Source: Beroe ovata
Lineage: Eukaryota; Ctenophora; Nuda; Beroida; Beroidae
Length of the DNA: 12,422 nt
NCBI GenBank assembly: GCA_946803715.1
Contig: CAMPET010000035.1
Location: 221,020 to 233,441 of the forward strand
Direction: 5' to 3'
Part shown: in pieces, positions 8,109-12,422 of the stretch
How positions within the stretch are numbered: position 1 is the first letter of the stretch
Layout: every line of letters starts with the position of its first letter
The notes under the pieces: generated by a model
The model's input: only the letters and a program-made list of their open reading frames with translations
Told to the model about the DNA's origin: nothing
Database searches by the model: none
Program-made: the position numbers and the translations under genes

Positions 8109-8566
8109 ATGAGTACTATCTTTGAAACTAAAGACCTAAGTTTGACAATGATTCTGAGATCGTCGTTCAAATATTGTATCCAAGAGAAAATTTTTCAAAT
8201 CTCGTTTTGGTAGTGGATCATCTCAACTGAATAATGATTTCTTCCATCCATAGGAATGGCGAATATGATGGCTGCTGAGTGCTGCTCCATACAACAATGT
8301 AACTGTCAGGGGGTCATGAGGGCCAGGGGTCTATCCGGAACTTAGCAAGCAACTCGTATGATGGTGTGACAGAGAGCAGTGATATCAGTCAGATACTAAA
8401 CAATAATGGTACTGTTCGAACAACATATATGGGAAATATAGTAAGGAGGCCCAAGAAAATCAAAGAAAAGTCTGCACAGGTCAGTCTAACTCTATTCTCT
8501 TAAGTCGGTCAATTCACTCACGATCTGGATTCACGCCAAATTTTTTCAGTCCATTGTTCAATGAAC
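8109..8566. repeat. Duplicated block, copy 1 (about 0.46 kb)
   Basis: Matches 11879-12363 in the same orientation along its full length. By eye most bases agree, with scattered substitutions, a ~12-base tract present only here near 8142-8155, and a net insertion in the other copy. Both copies end within a small palindrome, cattgttca-a-tgaacaatg (8552-8570), which is complete only in this copy. The block contains an exon-like core flanked by intron-like sequence that is equally conserved. Confidence 0.93.
8254..8479 (+). pseudogene. Exon-like core of duplicated block, copy 1
   Basis: Bounded by ccatccatag (acceptor) and gtcagt (donor at 8480). Frame 2 opens GA-ATG-GCG (8256 onward) but stops at a TAG near 8345. 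A different frame is open from about 8304 to the donor and includes SDISQILNNNGTVRT and PKKIKEKSAQ. No single frame spans it, so it is either a decayed exon, a 5' exon with UTR, or a chance pair of splice-like sites inside a repeat. No family recognised. Confidence 0.3.
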
Positions 8567-11330
8567 AATGTTCATGTCACCTTAATAATATCAAGGTGAC
8601 ACCCTCTTCCTTAGCACCTTTCCCGACACCCATACACCATTCGCACCAAATTTAGCACTACTCATTGACACCGCATTCAATGTTCCTTTTTTATCCTTCT
8701 TGACGTCGTATGCATCAATTATGTCTGGGACTTTCATTTACGATCAAGTGACACCAATCACCGTTTTTGGTAACCATATTTCTTGACACCACAATTTTCG
8801 TTTGGTTTCAGTATGAAATCGAAATATGTTTGCTTATCTTGGTACGTTACCCAAGGTCGACTGTCGAGACTGGTCTAATACCACCTATATCAATATGAAA
8901 CATCACTCTAAGGCAACTCTGGTAATACTTTCCACAATTCTCTCAATTATCATGGCTCCGCGACGTCTACCATCTTCATTCTCGTCTGTTAGTGCAGACA
9001 GGGTGGAGCCGCCCTACACAATTGGGTGACAGTTTCAGTCGATATATCTTATCTTCACCAGTTGCAGTGTTACTGATAAATTTGATTATAGTACCAAGAG
9101 CGTTGCATTATCTACAGCTCGGCTCTGTGAATTACACTTTTCAAAGTGTAGCACGTCCTCATTGGGAAGCTAGGTGGTCAGCTGTTTAGCACCTTGTTAG
9201 GGTAACTGTGAGTGCTGCTCCCACCCGTTCATGACACGATTCTTTCAATTCTGGTTTATCGTAGTGCTGATCCCTTGTTCAGGGTCTGATATTTGGAGTA
9301 GGTTCGTGTTAGGTCATGATGTTACCGACCAACACTAGTTTAGATTGATGCTACAACCTACACTATAATATACTCTTCATTTATTGTTGTTGTCAATGGT
9401 ATTTCCTCGTTCACATTATAGGCTGTGCGACGCTGTCATGACCAAATTTTGGTTTATTGACGCCTTTCTTGTCTAATCTCCTTGATATCTTGTGGCACGG
9501 AATAACTGTAAGGCATTCACCTAGCTTCCCTCTCGTTTTGAGAATGTCCCTTTTCCACCATTACGGCATAATGACGACTCACTCATGAGTAACACATCCT
9601 GGTAATGATTAATCAGGCACAAATTAGCAATTAACGTGCGTGTGTGGGGCGGCTTGTTGGTAATTGAGTGGAACTCACTGCCACTGCGCTTGCGCGGCGC
9701 ACACTCGTCAAAATGCGTTCACGACGATCACGACGATCAACATACCATGTGCTGCAAGGGACAGCAGCAGCAGACCAGAGCCTAATTAGGGCGATCAAAC
9801 ACGGAGATAGGTGTTATATACAGCACTTTCAAATGTTTAAAAGTTCCCAAATTCCTCCCGATATAAACCATGTCCTGATTACCATGCAGCCGACGACTGG
9901 TACGGCTGCGAGGGAATTTCACGCCAAATACTAAACATGTAACAACGCGTGCTCGTGTTCTAATACTATAAATGATTTATGTAATTCAATTGATGGGAAA
10001 GTATAATGGTTACTAATAACTTAATAAGTTGTACCCATGGTAATAAGATTAGACGCATGAATCAATGGCAGTGTCAGTCGGGAGCAGGATATTTATATCA
10101 CTGTTAGCCCTAGTACGACTGAGCAGGACCGCAAACCAGTAGCAGAATGTGGCGATGGCATATTGTTATAATCAGGCATGGGCGCCCTGTCTCTCGACCT
10201 CATTATCACACTCAAAACCCCCCATTCCCATTGCGGGGGTGCAACAACACACATATCACACCACGGCCGAGGCGGAGAGGGGACAATATGTTAAACACTT
10301 GAAGCACATACACTGCATGATCATCGGGCGGCGAATTAACGTTCCAGCGTCTAGTTTTGAATAATGAGCTAATGCGCTTACACCAAAACACATGTGAGAA
10401 ACACATATATCTAGACACAGTAAATTATTTCCCCCTCCGTTTTTTGTGGATTATTCCATCTGTGACCAAGTATTCTCGCATGCCTCCCCCTTTGTTCCTC
10501 AAAGTCCCCCCTCCCCCGCTTTTCCAACGTGGTTTACACCCGCTATATTAGTCGGCGCTGTTTGAAATGTCAGTCCGCGAGGGTCGGTATTACGCAGGCA
10601 TGTTCACTGTGACGCGGCGCACATATATTATTGCCTGCCTTTGACGGTTTTTGACATCGACTATCGCAGCAACGCATGAATTTGTGCCGTCTCGAGCAGG
10701 GAACAGTGAAAAGTTCCTGCGGCAAAACACCCACCGCCTGTCTTTCAAAGAGCGGGGTAATCGAATTGCGACAAAACTTGACAACCGGAATGCAATATAT
10801 TGATTGGAATAATAGAGTTTTGATCTATCACAGCTGGGGCTGGCATGTTTTGATTTTAAACTTTGTTTGAACGGAGCTGTGAATTAGCGCTCGAAACAAA
10901 ACTTCGCCCATGTTATGCAATTATCTGGAGTAAACAATTAACATGGATATACCTGCATTAGTGCATTACCATGTAAATGTGATGAATGATGATCTCGCTA
11001 CAAGAGTATCTGCACGTGCAAAAACTGTGTACAGTTCAGTTAATGAGATCATGCATAAATCCTGTTTCACATATTTTAGTCGCAACCTTGAACCTCAGGA
11101 AAATAAATGAACTCATTCAACACTGCTCTCCCAATTTGAATGCATGAGAATTATCTAACAACGTTAAAATTTTGTGGAGAACAATAATTATAGGAATTAT
11201 TCAGTACAGAGTTTGTTACTAACGTGTTCAAAAAGTTTAGCATTAATCGCTGAGGTAAATTGCGATTGCTGCCGCGAACAGCGATGTATTAAAATTTTTG
11301 CATAGCTCCGCGGTGCGATTCTCAGCTGCA
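8567..11330. other. Long non-coding region, 2.8 kb
   Basis: No gene could be supported on either strand. Open frames here (for example 8992-9189, 9668-9934, 10149-10364, and minus-strand 10590-10784) lack domains and consistent splice support. TGACACC occurs four times in 8597-8790. A possible 30-base exon follows tttggtttcag at 8812 and precedes gtacgt, but has no support beyond splice-like ends. From about 9650 to 10920 the sequence is richer in G+C and CpG, with a pyrimidine tract near 10430-10520, which could be regulatory DNA. Confidence 0.5.
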
Positions 11331-11333
11331 CTA

Positions 11334-11457
11334 TAAAGTGATTAGTGATTAGTGATATGTGCGCGCGGGGATAATATTAAGTTGTTGTGATCAGGGACTT
11401 GTCTTAATTGTGTTAGCATCAAACATGACTTCCTCCATTGATGGGTATTTTGATAAG
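11334..11457 (+). promoter_or_regulatory. Possible promoter and first coding exon of an unidentified gene
   Basis: TATAAAG at 11334-11340 is followed by an ATG in good context (aacATGA, 11425) that opens 11 codons, MTSSIDGYFDK, ending at a donor-like AAG|gtaatc (11458). No matching downstream exon was found before the break at 11878, and 11 residues cannot identify a family, so this may be chance. Confidence 0.2.
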
Positions 11458-11630
11458 GTAATCAAATCTACGGTGCATGCGGTGCCCAATTAGATTTATC
11501 AATTGTTGGATCATTGAGCCGTATTTTAATAGTTCGTAACACTGATAGAGAGCTCAGAAATTAATGGTTTCATATTAGCTATCAATAAAACAGGTTATCT
11601 TGATTAGCTACAAGCTATGTTCCCCGTTAT

Positions 11631-11645
11631 CTCTCTCTCTCTCTC
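11631..11645. repeat. Short (CT)n microsatellite
   Basis: About seven CT units followed by a pyrimidine tract, located 190 bases upstream of the TATA box at 11823. GAGA/CT-type tracts can be promoter-associated, but this is weak evidence. Confidence 0.8.
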
Positions 11646-11698
11646 CCTGATCCCCTTTATTCCGCGCATCCGATAAGTCAATTAAATTTGATTGATTG

Positions 11699-11712
11699 AT
11701 TACCATAGCAAC
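11699..11712. promoter_or_regulatory. Candidate X-box (RFX-type) site
   Basis: ATTACCATAGCAAC fits the imperfect-palindrome RFX consensus (RTNRCC, 2-base spacer, RGYAAC). It lies about 120 bases upstream of a TATA box and 55 upstream of an inverted CCAAT box. In animals, X-boxes at this distance often mark genes for cilia; the target gene is not visible here. Confidence 0.4.
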
Positions 11713-11764
11713 ACGATTCCAATTAACTAATCAACTATCACCCCGAGCGGTGAGTGCTTGTCCT

Positions 11765-11877
11765 CCGATTGGCTAATGGCTATTTCCTAGAACTTAACCA
11801 GATCTATATACGATTGTCACCCTATATAAAAGTGTGCCGACATCAGTTCTTTGCAATGCCAGTAGGTACTTGCCTTG
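11765..11877 (+). promoter_or_regulatory. TATA/CCAAT core promoter, truncated at an N
   Basis: Inverted CCAAT box in cgATTGGCTAATGG (about 11767-11779) and strong TATA box TATATAAAAG at 11823-11832, followed by an initiator-like catcagtt (11841-11848) and ATGCCAGTAGGT at 11856, where ATG-CCA|gtaggt could be a very short first exon with donor. The combination points right. The gene it should drive is cut off by the N at 11878 and the start of duplicated-block copy 2. Confidence 0.5.
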
Positions 11878-11878
11878 N
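11878..11878. other. Single ambiguous base at a duplication breakpoint
   Basis: The only isolated N in the window lies exactly one base before the first position that matches copy 1 of the duplicated block (11879 = 8109). This is the pattern expected of a joined contig or uncertain merge. Confidence 0.95.
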
Positions 11879-12363
11879 ATGAGTACTATCTTTGAAACTA
11901 AAGACCTAAGTCTTGAGATCTTCGTTCAAATATTGTATCCGAGAAAAAATTTTCAAATCTGGTTTTGGTAGTGAATCATCTCAACTGAATAATGATTTCT
12001 TCCATCCATAGGAATGTCGAATATGATGGCTGCTGAGTGCTGCTCCATGCAACAATGGAACCTTCATGGGGTCATCTGGACCAGGGGGTTATCCGGAACT
12101 AAGCAAGCAACTCATGTGATGGTGTGACTAAGAACAGTGATATCAGCCAAATACTTAGCAATAATTTCACTGTTCGAACAAGTGAAATAGCAATAATTTC
12201 ACTGTTCGAACATCAACAACAGATATGGGGAAATATAGTGAGGTGGCCCAAGAAAATCAAAGAAAAGTCTGCACAGGTCAGTCTAACTCTATTCTCTTAA
12301 GTCAGTCAATTCACTCACGATCTGGATTCACGCCAACTTTTTTCAGTCCATTGTTCAATGAAC
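11879..12363. repeat. Duplicated block, copy 2 (about 0.48 kb)
   Basis: Second copy of 8109-8566, same strand. Differences include loss of a ~12-base tract near the start and an internal 32-base tandem duplication (unit starting agcaataatttcactg, about 12161-12216). Similarity ends inside the palindrome that is complete in copy 1. It may be a true segmental repeat or an alternative haplotype placed in tandem. Confidence 0.93.
12012..12276 (+). pseudogene. Exon-like core of duplicated block, copy 2
   Basis: Same acceptor (ccatccatag) and donor (gtcagt at 12277) as copy 1. It is 265 versus 226 bases, a net difference of 39, so the frame entering and leaving is preserved despite a 32-base internal duplication. 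The frame carrying SDISQILSNN and PKKIKEKSAQ is open from after a TAA (copy 1 has TTA there) to the donor. No family recognised; coding status uncertain. Confidence 0.3.
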
Positions 12364-12393
12364 TTGCCGGATGTTATCTGTCCACTGTTTCTT

Positions 12394-12411
12394 GCGCGCG
12401 GCGCGCGCGCC
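12394..12411. repeat. Alternating CG tract
   Basis: Short run of almost pure C/G dinucleotides (gcgcgcggcgcgcgcgcc) at the window edge, self-complementary and possibly a CpG-rich promoter edge of the next gene. Nothing more can be said. Confidence 0.6.
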
Positions 12412-12422
12412 TTCATCGAAGG

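Noticed and set aside
8812-8841. Possible 30-base exon between tttggtttcag and gtacgt, following the donor at 8480
   Set aside because: The splice-like ends alone are not enough; the predicted peptide is unrecognised and no third exon could be placed.
8992-9189. 65-codon frame with a hydrophobic stretch (LLINLIIV)
   Set aside because: A competing frame is equally open from 9040, there is no homology I recognise, and no consistent splice partner was found.
9668-9934. 88-codon open frame with an Arg/Ser-rich start
   Set aside because: It opens at GTG, has no recognisable domain or flanking exon pattern, and its basic part comes from a short cacgacgat repeat.
10149-10784. Several 60-70 codon frames on both strands
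   Set aside because: Short, overlapping, without domains; expected by chance in this more G+C-rich stretch.
12161-12216. GTTCGAA T-loop-like sequence suggesting a tRNA
   Set aside because: No acceptor, D or anticodon stems around it; the motif is the centre of a short duplicated palindrome.

Overview
The window is nuclear DNA from an animal or close animal relative. Its genes are split by GT-AG introns, mostly 70-560 bases long. The LRSAM1-type ubiquitin ligase (coiled coil, PTAP motif, C-terminal RING) is an animal/holozoan signature. A-T-rich spacers, short introns and many small repeats would fit a compact early-branching animal such as a sponge. That placement is inference; I cannot name a species.

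Layout: (1) 1-2771, plus strand: the 3' part of an LRSAM1-like E3 ligase gene. Five exons are visible, one intron holds a 304-base assembly gap, and the 5' end with the leucine-rich repeats lies outside the window. (2) 2772-4447: A-T-rich 3' UTR and spacer. (3) 4448-6264, plus strand: a complete five-exon gene for a LEPROT/Vps55-family four-helix endosomal membrane protein. It was reassembled from small exons, including ones of 23 and 32 bases, and its third intron is unusually long and repeat-filled. (4) 6281-7556, plus strand: a complete five-exon gene for phosphatidylinositol synthase (CDIPT) with an intact CDP-alcohol phosphotransferase motif. Its first ATG lies 16 bases after the LEPROT stop codon. 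(5) 7557-12422: mostly non-coding. It contains a ~0.46-0.48 kb duplicated block (8109-8566 and 11879-12363) with an exon-like core, a good-looking TATA/CCAAT/X-box promoter at about 11690-11860, and a single N at the point where the promoter meets the second duplicate.

The three genes share a theme. LRSAM1 ubiquitinates and binds the ESCRT-I subunit TSG101, Vps55/LEPROT acts in late-endosome sorting, and CDIPT makes phosphatidylinositol, the precursor of endosomal phosphoinositides. The grouping may be chance. The 16-base LEPROT-CDIPT spacing, with no AATAAA until after CDIPT, suggests a shared or overlapping transcript. The other main points are an LRSAM1 relative with no SAM domain between coiled coil and PTAP/RING, an intronic minisatellite that has multiplied the splice donor, and strong strand-biased over-representation of the heptamer TGACACC.
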